Below, piece after piece: positions 16,239 through 24,722 of a stretch of 64,000 nt of DNA (position 1 is its first letter; every line of letters begins with the position of its first letter). Origin of the DNA: Dryocola sp031988645 (GTDB lineage: Bacteria > Pseudomonadota > Gammaproteobacteria > Enterobacterales > Enterobacteriaceae); assembly GCF_051307045.1 (NCBI RefSeq), contig NZ_CP150452.1, positions 1,674,001 to 1,738,000 of the forward strand, given 5' to 3'. Both the position numbers and the translations under genes were made by a program. The notes beneath the pieces were generated by a model. It worked only from the letters and a program-made list of their open reading frames with translations, searched no databases and was not told where the DNA came from.

Positions 16239-17450
16239 ATGGCCTTTTCTCAAGCGGTCAGCGGCCTGAATGCTGCGGCCACTAACCTGGACGTGATTGG
16301 CAACAACATTGCCAACTCCGCCACCTACGGCTTTAAAGCCGGTACCGCCTCGTTTGCGGATATGTTCGCCGGTTCTAAAGTGGGCCTTGGCGTAAAAGTC
16401 GCGGGCATCACCCAGGACTTTAACGACGGCACCACCACCAGCACCGGGCGCGGCCTGGACGTTGCCATCAGCCAGAGCGGTTTCTTCCGTCTGGTGGATG
16501 ATAATGGTTCCGTTTACTACAGCCGTAACGGCCAGTTCAAGCTGGACGAAAACCGCAACCTGGTAAACATGCAGGGCATGCAGCTGACCGGCTATCCGGC
16601 AACCGGCACCCCGCCGACAATCCAGCAGGGCGCGAATCCGGTGGGGTTGTCCGTACCGAACACGCTGATGGCCGCTAAAACGACCACCTCCGCAGCCATT
16701 CAGATTAACCTGAACTCTACGGATGCCGTGCCGACGAAGACGCCTTTTGACGCTACGGATTCAGACACCTACAACAAAAAAGGCACCGTCACCGTTTATG
16801 ACAGCCAGGGCAACGCCCATGACATGAACGTCTTCTTTGTTAAATCAGATACCGCAAATACCTGGGATGTTTACACCCAGGACAGCAGCGTGGCGGGCAG
16901 CGTTGCTAAGCAGCAGACATCCATGGTCTTTGATGAGAACGGCAACCTGAAATCCGGCGGTGAAATTGAAGGCCTTGCCACGGATACCATGCCTGGCGCG
17001 ACGGCGGCCACGTTCACCCTGAGCTTCCTGAACTCCATGCAGCAGAACACCGGCTCGAACAATATCGTGGCCACCAGCCAGAACGGCTACAAGCCGGGCG
17101 ATCTGGTGAGCTATCAGATTAACGACGACGGCACCGTAGTAGGCAACTACTCCAACGAACAGACTCAGGTGCTGGGCCAGATCGTGCTGTCGAACTTTGC
17201 TAACCCTGAAGGGCTCGCTTCGCAGGGCGATAACGTCTGGGCGGCGACCAGCGCTTCCGGCGTTGCGCTGCTGGGTACCGCGGGCACCGGCAACTTCGGC
17301 ACCCTGACCAACGGCGCGCTGGAGGCCTCAAATGTCGATCTGAGTAAAGAACTGGTGAACATGATCGTCGCGCAGCGTAACTATCAGTCGAACGCGCAGA
17401 CCATCAAAACCCAGGATCAGATCCTCAACACCCTGGTTAACCTGCGCTAA
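16239..17450 (+). CDS. flgE: Flagellar hook protein FlgE
   Basis: Structural subunit of the flexible hook, 403 aa. The N-terminal flg_bb_rod motif (VSGLNAAATNLDVIGNNIANSATYGFK), the FlgE D2 middle domain and the C-terminal helix ELVNMIVAQRNYQSNAQTIKTQDQILNTLVNLR are all present. Well-placed RBS (AGGAG) before ATG 16239. Confidence 0.97.
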   Translation: MAFSQAVSGLNAAATNLDVIGNNIANSATYGFKAGTASFADMFAGSKVGLGVKVAGITQDFNDGTTTSTGRGLDVAISQSGFFRLVDDNGSVYYSRNGQFKLDENRNLVNMQGMQLTGYPATGTPPTIQQGANPVGLSVPNTLMAAKTTTSAAIQINLNSTDAVPTKTPFDATDSDTYNKKGTVTVYDSQGNAHDMNVFFVKSDTANTWDVYTQDSSVAGSVAKQQTSMVFDENGNLKSGGEIEGLATDTMPGATAATFTLSFLNSMQQNTGSNNIVATSQNGYKPGDLVSYQINDDGTVVGNYSNEQTQVLGQIVLSNFANPEGLASQGDNVWAATSASGVALLGTAGTGNFGTLTNGALEASNVDLSKELVNMIVAQRNYQSNAQTIKTQDQILNTLVNLR

Positions 17451-17470
17451 TCATCTGACGGGATGGCTTA

Positions 17471-18226
17471 ATGGATCACGCAATTTATACCGCCATGGGC
17501 GCGGCAAGTCAGACGCTGAACCAACAGGCGGTGACGGCCAGCAACCTGGCAAACGCCTCAACTCCCGGCTTTCGCGCACAGCTCAACGCCCTGCGCGCGG
17601 TGCCGGTAGAAGGCCAGTCGTTGCCGACCCGCACGCTCGTCGCCGCCTCGACTCCCGGGGCGGATATGAGCCAGGGACAGCTTGATTACACCCAGCGCCC
17701 ACTGGACGTCGCTCTGCAACAGGACGGCTGGCTGGCGGTACAAAGCGCGGACGGCACCGAGGCCTATACCCGCAACGGCAATCTGCAGGTGAGCCCTGCC
17801 GGCCAGCTGACCGTTAACGGACAGCCGGTGATGGGCGACGGCGGGCCGATTGCGGTCCCGGAAGGCGCCGAAATCACCATTGCCGCGGACGGGACCCTCT
17901 CGGCTTTGAACGCCGGCGATGCGCCTGATACCGTGGCGCCCATCGGCCGCCTGAAGCTAGTCAAAGCGACCGGCCAGGAAGTGATGCGCGGCGACGACGG
18001 CTTCTTCCGCCTGAACCCGACGGCAACGGCCGCACGCGGTGCGACCTTGCAGGCCGACCCGACTATCAAGGTTATGCCCGGCGTGCTGGAAGGCAGCAAC
18101 GTAAAGCCGGTGGAGGCGATGGCGGACATGATAGCCAACGCCCGCCGCTTTGAGATGCAAATGAAGATGATCTCAAGCGTCGATGAAAACGAGCAGCGTG
18201 CTAACCAGCTGCTGTCGATGAGCTAA
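17471..18226 (+). CDS. flgF: Flagellar proximal rod protein FlgF
   Basis: 251-aa rod protein matching E. coli in length. N-terminus MDHAIYTAMGAASQTLNQQAVTASNLANASTPGFR; middle LPTRTLVAASTPGADMSQG; C-terminal PVEAMADMIANARRFEMQMKM helix. Position between flgE and flgG agrees. Confidence 0.96.
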   Translation: MDHAIYTAMGAASQTLNQQAVTASNLANASTPGFRAQLNALRAVPVEGQSLPTRTLVAASTPGADMSQGQLDYTQRPLDVALQQDGWLAVQSADGTEAYTRNGNLQVSPAGQLTVNGQPVMGDGGPIAVPEGAEITIAADGTLSALNAGDAPDTVAPIGRLKLVKATGQEVMRGDDGFFRLNPTATAARGATLQADPTIKVMPGVLEGSNVKPVEAMADMIANARRFEMQMKMISSVDENEQRANQLLSMS

Positions 18227-18257
18227 GCGCTCGCCGCGTAACTAACAGGAATGCAAT

Positions 18258-19040
18258 ATGATCAGTTCATTATGGATCGCCAAAACGGGTCTTGACGCTC
18301 AGCAAACCAATATGGATGTGATTGCCAACAACCTGGCAAACGTCTCCACCAACGGTTTTAAGCGTCAGCGCGCGGTATTTGAAGATCTGCTTTATCAGAC
18401 CATCCGTCAGCCGGGCGCTCAATCTTCTGAGCAAACCACGCTGCCGTCCGGTCTGCAGATTGGTACGGGCGTTCGCCCGGTGGCAACGGAGCGCCTGCAC
18501 AGCCAGGGCAATCTTTCCGAAACCAACAACAGTAAAGATGTGGCTATCAAAGGCCAGGGCTTCTTCCAGGTCCAGCTGCCGGACGGCTCAAGCGCGTATA
18601 CGCGCGACGGCTCTTTCCAGGTTGACCAGAACGGCCAGCTGGTGACCTCCGGCGGTTTCCAGGTTCAGCCTGCGATTACTATTCCAGCTAACGCCCTGAC
18701 GATAACCATCGGACGCGACGGCGTGGTGAGCGTGACCCAGCAGGGCCAGGCGCAGCCGGTTCAGGTAGGCCAGCTTAACCTGACCACTTTTATGAACGAT
18801 ACCGGACTGGAAAGCCTGGGTGAAAACCTGTACGCCGAAACCCAGTCTTCCGGTACGCCGAATGAAAGTACGCCGGGAATGAACGGAGCAGGGCTGCTGT
18901 ACCAGGGGTATGTCGAAACCTCTAACGTAAACGTCGCTGAGGAGCTGGTGAACATGATCCAGGTGCAGCGCGCTTATGAAATCAACAGTAAAGCGGTCTC
19001 TACCACAGACCAGATGCTGCAAAAACTGACGCAGCTGTAA
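18258..19040 (+). CDS. flgG: Flagellar distal rod protein FlgG
   Basis: 260-aa protein of the distal rod, E. coli length. It has the N-terminal SLWIAKTGLDAQQTNMDVIANNLANVSTNGFKRQR motif, in which QR-rich sequence after the rod motif is the FlgG-specific insertion, and the C-terminal AEELVNMIQVQRAYEINSKAVSTTDQML helix. Confidence 0.97.
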   Translation: MISSLWIAKTGLDAQQTNMDVIANNLANVSTNGFKRQRAVFEDLLYQTIRQPGAQSSEQTTLPSGLQIGTGVRPVATERLHSQGNLSETNNSKDVAIKGQGFFQVQLPDGSSAYTRDGSFQVDQNGQLVTSGGFQVQPAITIPANALTITIGRDGVVSVTQQGQAQPVQVGQLNLTTFMNDTGLESLGENLYAETQSSGTPNESTPGMNGAGLLYQGYVETSNVNVAEELVNMIQVQRAYEINSKAVSTTDQMLQKLTQL

Positions 19041-19086
19041 GATGTTTGCCGGCGCGTTTGCCCGCGCCGGCCGTTGAGACCTGAAG

Positions 19087-19791
19087 ATGAAAGCAATGCA
19101 AAAACCTATGGTTCTTCGTCCCGTCGTGATGTGCCTGGTGCTGGCCACGAGCGGCTGCGCTCTGATCCCCTCGAAACCTCTGGTGGAAGGGGCAACGACG
19201 GCCCAGCCGGTTCCCGGCCCGGCGCCGGTGATTAACGGCTCTATTTTCCAGACCGCGCAGCCTGTGAACTACGGTTATCAACCGCTGTTTGAAGACCGTC
19301 GCCCGCGTAACGTCGGCGATACCTTGACCATTCAGCTTCAGGAAAACGTCAGCGCCAGCAAGAGCTCTTCGGCGAATGCCAGCCGCGATGGCAAAACGAA
19401 TTTCGGCCTGGACGTCACCCCGCGCTACCTCGAAGGCCTGTTCGGCAACGATCGGGCGGCCATCGATGCATCAGGCGGCAACAGCTTTAGCGGTAAAGGC
19501 GGCGCGAACGCCAGCAATACCTTCAGCGGCACCCTGACCGTCACGGTCGATCAGGTGCTGGCCAACGGCAACCTGCACGTGGTGGGCGAAAAACAAATCG
19601 CCATCAACCAGGGCACCGAATTCATTCGCTTCTCAGGCGTGGTGAACCCGCGCACGATTAGCGGCAGCAATACCGTAGCCTCCACCCAAGTGGCCGATGC
19701 CCGTATCGAATATGTCGGTAACGGCTATATCAATGAGGCGCAGAACATGGGCTGGCTGCAGCGCTTCTTCCTTAATTTATCGCCGATGTAA
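19087..19791 (+). CDS. flgH: Flagellar L-ring protein FlgH
   Basis: Outer-membrane lipoprotein forming the L ring around the rod. The signal peptide ends in lipobox LATSGC, predicting acylation of that Cys. The mature part holds NYGYQPLFEDRRPRNVGDTLTIQLQENVSASKSSSANASRDGKT, a hallmark of the family. 234 aa from ATG 19087; a second ATG at 19096 would align better with the E. coli N-terminus (MQK) and neither has a strong RBS. Confidence 0.95.
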   Translation: MKAMQKPMVLRPVVMCLVLATSGCALIPSKPLVEGATTAQPVPGPAPVINGSIFQTAQPVNYGYQPLFEDRRPRNVGDTLTIQLQENVSASKSSSANASRDGKTNFGLDVTPRYLEGLFGNDRAAIDASGGNSFSGKGGANASNTFSGTLTVTVDQVLANGNLHVVGEKQIAINQGTEFIRFSGVVNPRTISGSNTVASTQVADARIEYVGNGYINEAQNMGWLQRFFLNLSPM

Positions 19792-19803
19792 GCGAGGGCT
19801 ATC

Positions 19804-20898
19804 ATGGTCAAATATTTATTCGCAGTGCTGATGCTGATGTCTTCACTCGCGCAGGCCGAGCGTATTCGCGACCTGACAAGCGTACAGGGCGTGCGTGAAA
19901 ACTCCCTGATCGGCTATGGTCTGGTGGTGGGCCTTGACGGCACCGGCGACCAGACAACGCAAACGCCTTTCACCACCCAAAGCCTGAACAACATGCTCTC
20001 GCAGATGGGCATCACCGTGCCTGCCGGCACCAACATGCAGCTTAAGAACGTAGCCGCAGTAATGGTAACCGCGAAGTATCCCGCCTTTGCGCGCTCCGGA
20101 CAGAACATCGACGTTGTCGTTTCTTCTATGGGTAACGCCAAAAGCCTGCGCGGCGGTACGCTGCTGATGACCCCGATGAAAGGGGTGGATAACCAGGTTT
20201 ACGCGCTGGCGCAGGGTAATATCCTGGTCGGCGGCGCGGGCGCGGCCGCAGGCGGCAGCAGCGTGCAGGTCAACCAGCTTAACGGCGGACGCATCACCAA
20301 CGGCGCGGTTATCGAGCGTGAACTGCCGGGCACCTTCGGCCAGGGCAACGTTATTAACCTGCAGCTAAACGACGACGACTTCACCCTTGCCCAGCAGATT
20401 ACCGACACCATTAACAGCTCTCGCGGCTACGGCAGCGCTTCTGCGCTCGACGCGCGGACGGTTCAGATCCGTGTGCCAGGCGGCAACAGTTCACAGGTGC
20501 GTTTACTGGCCGATATTCAGAACCTTGAAGTCAACGTGGCGGTTCAGGATGCGAAAGTCATCATCAACTCCCGTACCGGGTCGGTGGTGATGAACCGTGA
20601 GGTGACGCTGGACAGCTGTGCTATCGCCCAGGGGAATCTTTCCGTCACCGTTAACCGCCAGGCGCAGGTTAGCCAGCCGGATACGCCGTTTGGCGGCGGA
20701 CAGACCGTGGTCACCCCGCAAACGCAAATCGATTTACGCCAGAGCGGCGGAGCATTACAGCGCGTAAACTCCAGCGCCAACCTCAACAACGTGGTGCGCG
20801 CGCTCAATACCCTTGGCGCGACGCCAATGGAGCTGATGTCGATTCTGCAGTCGATGCAAAGCGCGGGATGCCTGCGCGCGAAAGTGGAAATCATCTGA
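19804..20898 (+). CDS. flgI: Flagellar P-ring protein FlgI
   Basis: Periplasmic P-ring subunit of 364 aa with a cleaved signal peptide (MVKYLFAVLMLMSSLAQA, then ERIRDL). Conserved blocks: DLTSVQGVRENSLIGYGLVVGLDGTGDQT and the C-terminal AGCLRAKVEII. The TGATG junction shows its stop overlapping the flgJ start. It needs FlgA for assembly, whose gene is divergent from this operon. Confidence 0.97.
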   Translation: MVKYLFAVLMLMSSLAQAERIRDLTSVQGVRENSLIGYGLVVGLDGTGDQTTQTPFTTQSLNNMLSQMGITVPAGTNMQLKNVAAVMVTAKYPAFARSGQNIDVVVSSMGNAKSLRGGTLLMTPMKGVDNQVYALAQGNILVGGAGAAAGGSSVQVNQLNGGRITNGAVIERELPGTFGQGNVINLQLNDDDFTLAQQITDTINSSRGYGSASALDARTVQIRVPGGNSSQVRLLADIQNLEVNVAVQDAKVIINSRTGSVVMNREVTLDSCAIAQGNLSVTVNRQAQVSQPDTPFGGGQTVVTPQTQIDLRQSGGALQRVNSSANLNNVVRALNTLGATPMELMSILQSMQSAGCLRAKVEII

Positions 20899-21840
20899 TG
20901 CTCAACGATACCCAGTCACTGGCAAACGCCGCGTGGGACGCCACCTCGCTTAACGAGCTGAAAGCGAAGGCCGGACAGGATCCGAAAGGCAACCTGAAAT
21001 CGGTTGCCCGCCAGGTGGAAGGGATGTTCGTGCAGATGATGTTAAAAAGCATGCGCGAGGCGCTGCCGAAAGACGGCATCTTCAGCAGCGAACAGTCGCG
21101 CATGTATACCAGCATGTATGACCAGCAGATAGCCCAGCAGCTTAGCGCCAAAGGGCTGGGCCTTGCGGATATGATGGTCAAACAGATGGGCGAGAACGCC
21201 GACCCGTCGGAAGAGGCGGGCAAGGTGCCGATGAAGTTCGATTTGCAGACGGTAACCAGCTATCAGAATCAGGCCCTGACGCAAATGGTGCGCCAGGCGA
21301 TTCCGAAAGCGCCTTCTAATGAAGCTCCGCTTAGCGGCGACAGCAAAGACTTCCTCGCGCAGCTCTCCCTCCCGGCGCGCCTGGCAAGCGAGCAGAGCGG
21401 TATTCCTCATCACCTTATCCTGGCGCAGGCCCGCGCTTGAGTCCGGCTGGGGACAGCGTCAGATTCTCACCGCGAACGGCGAGCCGAGCTTTAACCTGTT
21501 TGGCGTGAAGGCCTCTTCCGGATGGAAAGGGCCGGTGACGGAGATAACCACCACCGAGTTCGAAAACGGCGAGGCGAAGAAGGTGAAAGCCAAATTCCGC
21601 GTCTACGGCTCGTATCTTGAGGCGCTCTCCGATTATGTAGGCATGCTGACCCGCAACCCGCGCTACGCCGCGGTCACCAACGCCAGCACGCCGGAGCAGG
21701 GCGCCCAGGCGTTGCAGAATGCCGGTTACGCCACCGATCCGAACTATGCGCGCAAGCTTACGGGAATGATTCAGCAGCTTAAAGCCATGAGCGACAAAGT
21801 CTCTAAAGCCTATAGCAACGATCTGTCAAATTTGTTCTGA
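20898..21840 (+). CDS. flgJ: Flagellar rod cap / peptidoglycan hydrolase FlgJ, interrupted by a 1-nt insertion
   Basis: FlgJ caps the growing rod (N-terminal half) and opens the peptidoglycan with a C-terminal beta-N-acetylglucosaminidase domain. The frame breaks after about codon 177: GGCCC at 21428-21432 where GGCC would give HHLILAQAALESGWG, the segment with the catalytic Glu. Without the extra C the protein is 313 aa, the E. coli length, including NGEPSFNLFGVKAS and NPRYAAVTNASTPEQGAQAL. As given, the product would end at 180 residues, just before the hydrolase active site. Probable sequence error at GGCC. Confidence 0.94.
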
Positions 21841-21856
21841 ATCTACGCTAAAAAAC

Positions 21857-21883
21857 TCAAGTCCGGCGCCTGCCTGCCGATAC
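21857..21883 (+). promoter_or_regulatory. Sigma-28 promoter of flgKL
   Basis: TCAA, 15 nt, GCCGATAC matches TAAA-N15-GCCGATAA at 10 of 12 positions. It lies about 43 nt before the flgK ATG and fits known class III expression of flgKL. Confidence 0.8.
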
Positions 21884-21925
21884 TACTCGACAGGACCCGT
21901 GACAATACGTGCTTAAGGAACCTCC

Positions 21926-23587
21926 ATGTCCAGTAGCCTGATTAACAGTGCCATGAGTGGCCTGAGCGCTGCCCAGGCGGCGCTAAACACCGTCAGTAAT
22001 AACATTTCAAACTATAACGTAGCGGGCTACACGCGCCAGACGACAATACTGTCACAGACCAACAGCACCCTGGGAGCTGGCGGCTATACGGGAAACGGCG
22101 TGTACGTAAGCGGCGTGCAGCGTGAATATGATGCGTTTATTACCAACCAGCTTCGTTCAGCACAAACCCAAAACAGCGGCCTGAGTACGCAGTATCAGGA
22201 AATGTCGAAAATCGACGACCTGTTCTCCGGCACGACGAATACGCTGGCAACGACCATGCAAAGTTTCTTTACCGGCCTGCAAACGCTGACCAGTAATGCC
22301 GAAGACTCTGCGGCTCGTCAGGCGCTGCTGGGTCAGTCTGAAGGGCTGGTGAACCAGTTTAAAGTGATGGACCAGTATCTGCGCGATCAGGATAAGCAGA
22401 TTAACGGCTCCATCCAGAACAGCGTGGCGCAGGTTAATAACTACGCTACACAAATCGCGAACCTGAACGATCAGATTTCTCGTCTGAAAGGTATCAGCGG
22501 AGGAGCTGCGCCGAACGATCTGCTCGATCAGCGCGACCAGCTGGTTAGCGAGCTAAACCAGATTGTTGGGGTTGAGGTCAGCGTTCAGGATGGCGGCAGT
22601 TACAACGTCTCAATCGCGAACGGTATTTCTCTGGTACAGGGCAGCAGCGCGAAACAGCTTGCTGCCGTGCCGTCCAGCGCTGATCCTTCACGACTAACCG
22701 TGGCCTATGTAGATAAAGTTGCAGGGACGGTTGAAATTCCTGAAAGCCAGCTAACCACCGGTTCGCTGGGCGGGTTGTTAACCTTCCGTAGCCAGGATCT
22801 CGACAAGGCGCGTAATAGCCTTGGGCAATTAGCTTTGTCATTTGCCGATTCTATTAATAAGCAACATACCCAGGGTTATGACGCCGATGGCGAGCCGGGT
22901 GAAGATCTGTTCGCTATTGGTAGCCCGTCAGTGCTCAGTAATGCAAAAAATCAAGGCACCGGTGAACTGACGGCGAGCGTTGAAAATAGCTCAAAAGTTC
23001 AGGCAAGCGACTATAAAGTTGTTTATGACGGTACGAGCTGGCAGGTGACTCGCCTGTCCGATAACGCAAAAATCGCTGTTGAAACTACGGATGACGGTGC
23101 GGGCAACGTTACCGGCCTGAAGTTTGATGGCCTGAATATTGACGTCGGTGGCGCGGCTAAAGCAAACGACAGCTTTACCGTGAAACCGGTCTCTAACGCC
23201 ATAGTAAACATGAGCGTGAAGATTACTGATGAAAGCAAGCTTGCGCTCGCCGCCGACCCTGAGGCCGGCGACAGCGATAACCGTAACGCGCAGGCTTTAG
23301 TCGACCTGCAGAATGCTAAACAGGTCGGTGGCAGTAAATCGTTTAACGATGCCTATGCGGGCCTTATCAGCGATATCGGCAATAAAACCGCCAGTCTGAA
23401 AGTGACCAGCACCACGCAAAGCAACGTGGTGACCCAGCTTAGCAATCAGCAGCAGTCCATCTCCGGGGTTAACCTGGATGAAGAGTATGGCAATCTGCAA
23501 CGTTATCAGCAGTATTACCTGGCTAACGCTCAGGTTTTACAAACCGCATCCAGCATATTTGATGCGCTGCTTTCATCAATTCGATAA
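21926..23587 (+). CDS. flgK: Hook–filament junction protein FlgK (HAP1)
   Basis: 553-aa first junction protein joining hook to filament. N-terminal rod motif (SGLSAAQAALNTVSNNISNYNVAGYTRQ), flagellin-like coiled regions, variable middle domain, and C-terminal SGVNLDEEYGNLQRYQQYYLANAQVLQTASSIFDALL. Chaperoned by FlgN. The 5' and 3' ends are the conserved parts; residues about 340-430 look least conserved. Confidence 0.96.
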   Translation: MSSSLINSAMSGLSAAQAALNTVSNNISNYNVAGYTRQTTILSQTNSTLGAGGYTGNGVYVSGVQREYDAFITNQLRSAQTQNSGLSTQYQEMSKIDDLFSGTTNTLATTMQSFFTGLQTLTSNAEDSAARQALLGQSEGLVNQFKVMDQYLRDQDKQINGSIQNSVAQVNNYATQIANLNDQISRLKGISGGAAPNDLLDQRDQLVSELNQIVGVEVSVQDGGSYNVSIANGISLVQGSSAKQLAAVPSSADPSRLTVAYVDKVAGTVEIPESQLTTGSLGGLLTFRSQDLDKARNSLGQLALSFADSINKQHTQGYDADGEPGEDLFAIGSPSVLSNAKNQGTGELTASVENSSKVQASDYKVVYDGTSWQVTRLSDNAKIAVETTDDGAGNVTGLKFDGLNIDVGGAAKANDSFTVKPVSNAIVNMSVKITDESKLALAADPEAGDSDNRNAQALVDLQNAKQVGGSKSFNDAYAGLISDIGNKTASLKVTSTTQSNVVTQLSNQQQSISGVNLDEEYGNLQRYQQYYLANAQVLQTASSIFDALLSSIR

Positions 23588-23604
23588 CTGAGGATTCATA
23601 GCGA

Positions 23605-24567
23605 ATGCGTATTAGTACTCAGATGATGTACGACCAGTCGATGCGCGGCGTGACCAACGCCCAGAGCGCCTGGCTGGGCTACGGTGAACAGATGTCGACC
23701 GGCCTGCGGGTCAACAGGCCTTCTGACGATCCGGTTGCGGCTTCCCAGGCGGTGGTTTTGTCTCAGGCACAGTCGCAAACCAGCCAGTACGCGCTGGCGC
23801 GCACCTTTGCCACGCAAAAAGTTTCGCTGGAAGAAAACGTGTTGTCCCAGGTGACGACGGCGATTCAAACCGCGCAGGAAAAAATTGTTTATGCGGGCAA
23901 CGGAACGTTAAGCGATGATGACCGCGCTTCTCTGGCAACGGAAATTAGCGGGATTCGTGACCAGCTTTTGAATCTGGCAAACAGTACTGACGGCAACGGC
24001 CGTTATATTTTTGCCGGTTACAAAACCGAAACGGCTCCTTTTACCGACGGAGACGACGGGGTTAGCTATGGAGGCGGTCAAACGGCTATCACACAATCAG
24101 TGGACGCCTCCCGCACGATGACCATCGGCCACACGGGGACGCAGGTTTTCAATACCATCACCAGTAATGCGGTAGCGGAACCGGATAACTCAGCCCCGGA
24201 AACCGATCTGTTCAAGATGCTTGATACGGCTATTGCAGCCTTAAAGACGCCGACAGCAGCTCTTGATGACGATCAGAAAGCCGCTTTAACTGCGGTCATT
24301 GATAAAACTAACCGCGGGCTTAAGAACTCACTCAACAACGTGTTGACCGTCCGTTCTGAGCTGGGTACTCAGCTAAATGAGTTAAGCGCGCTTGATTCAT
24401 TAGGCGACGATCGCGCGGTGGATCAAAAGACGCAGATGAGCAGCCTGGTTGACGTTGACTGGAACGCAACAATTTCTTCTTACACCATGCAGCAGGCGGC
24501 GCTACAGGCTTCTTATAAAGCATTCACCGATATGCAGGGCATGTCCTTGTTCCAGCTTAACAAGTAA
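23605..24567 (+). CDS. flgL: Hook–filament junction protein FlgL (HAP3)
   Basis: 320-aa flagellin-like second junction protein. N-terminus MRISTQMMYDQSMRGVTNAQSAWLGYGEQMSTGLRVNRPSDDPVAA is typical. It follows flgK by 17 nt. In E. coli the flgL 3' end gives rise to the sRNA FlgO; the strong terminator here would allow the same, but I cannot identify that RNA from this sequence. Confidence 0.95.
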   Translation: MRISTQMMYDQSMRGVTNAQSAWLGYGEQMSTGLRVNRPSDDPVAASQAVVLSQAQSQTSQYALARTFATQKVSLEENVLSQVTTAIQTAQEKIVYAGNGTLSDDDRASLATEISGIRDQLLNLANSTDGNGRYIFAGYKTETAPFTDGDDGVSYGGGQTAITQSVDASRTMTIGHTGTQVFNTITSNAVAEPDNSAPETDLFKMLDTAIAALKTPTAALDDDQKAALTAVIDKTNRGLKNSLNNVLTVRSELGTQLNELSALDSLGDDRAVDQKTQMSSLVDVDWNATISSYTMQQAALQASYKAFTDMQGMSLFQLNK

Positions 24568-24613
24568 TAGTTTTTGATTTTGGGCGCGTCATGAAACTGG
24601 ACGCGCATCATGT

Positions 24614-24647
24614 GCCCGCTTCCGCACCCCGGAGCGGGCTTTTTTTT
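24614..24647 (+). terminator. Terminator of flgKL
   Basis: Stem GCCCGCT (24614-24620) / AGCGGGC (24633-24639), extended by an inner TCCG/CGGA pairing, followed by eight T. Confidence 0.85.
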
Positions 24648-24675
24648 ATCCCACTTTTGGTTGCATACGGAGATA

Positions 24676-24709
24676 AAAAAAGCCGGTCAGCTACCTGACC
24701 GGCTTTTTA
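24676..24709. terminator. Terminator of rne (bidirectional shape)
   Basis: Perfect 10-bp stem AGCCGGTCAG (24681-24690) / CTGACCGGCT (24695-24704) with A and T runs on either side, 14 nt past the rne stop. Confidence 0.85.
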
Positions 24710-24722
24710 TTAGCGCTTGATA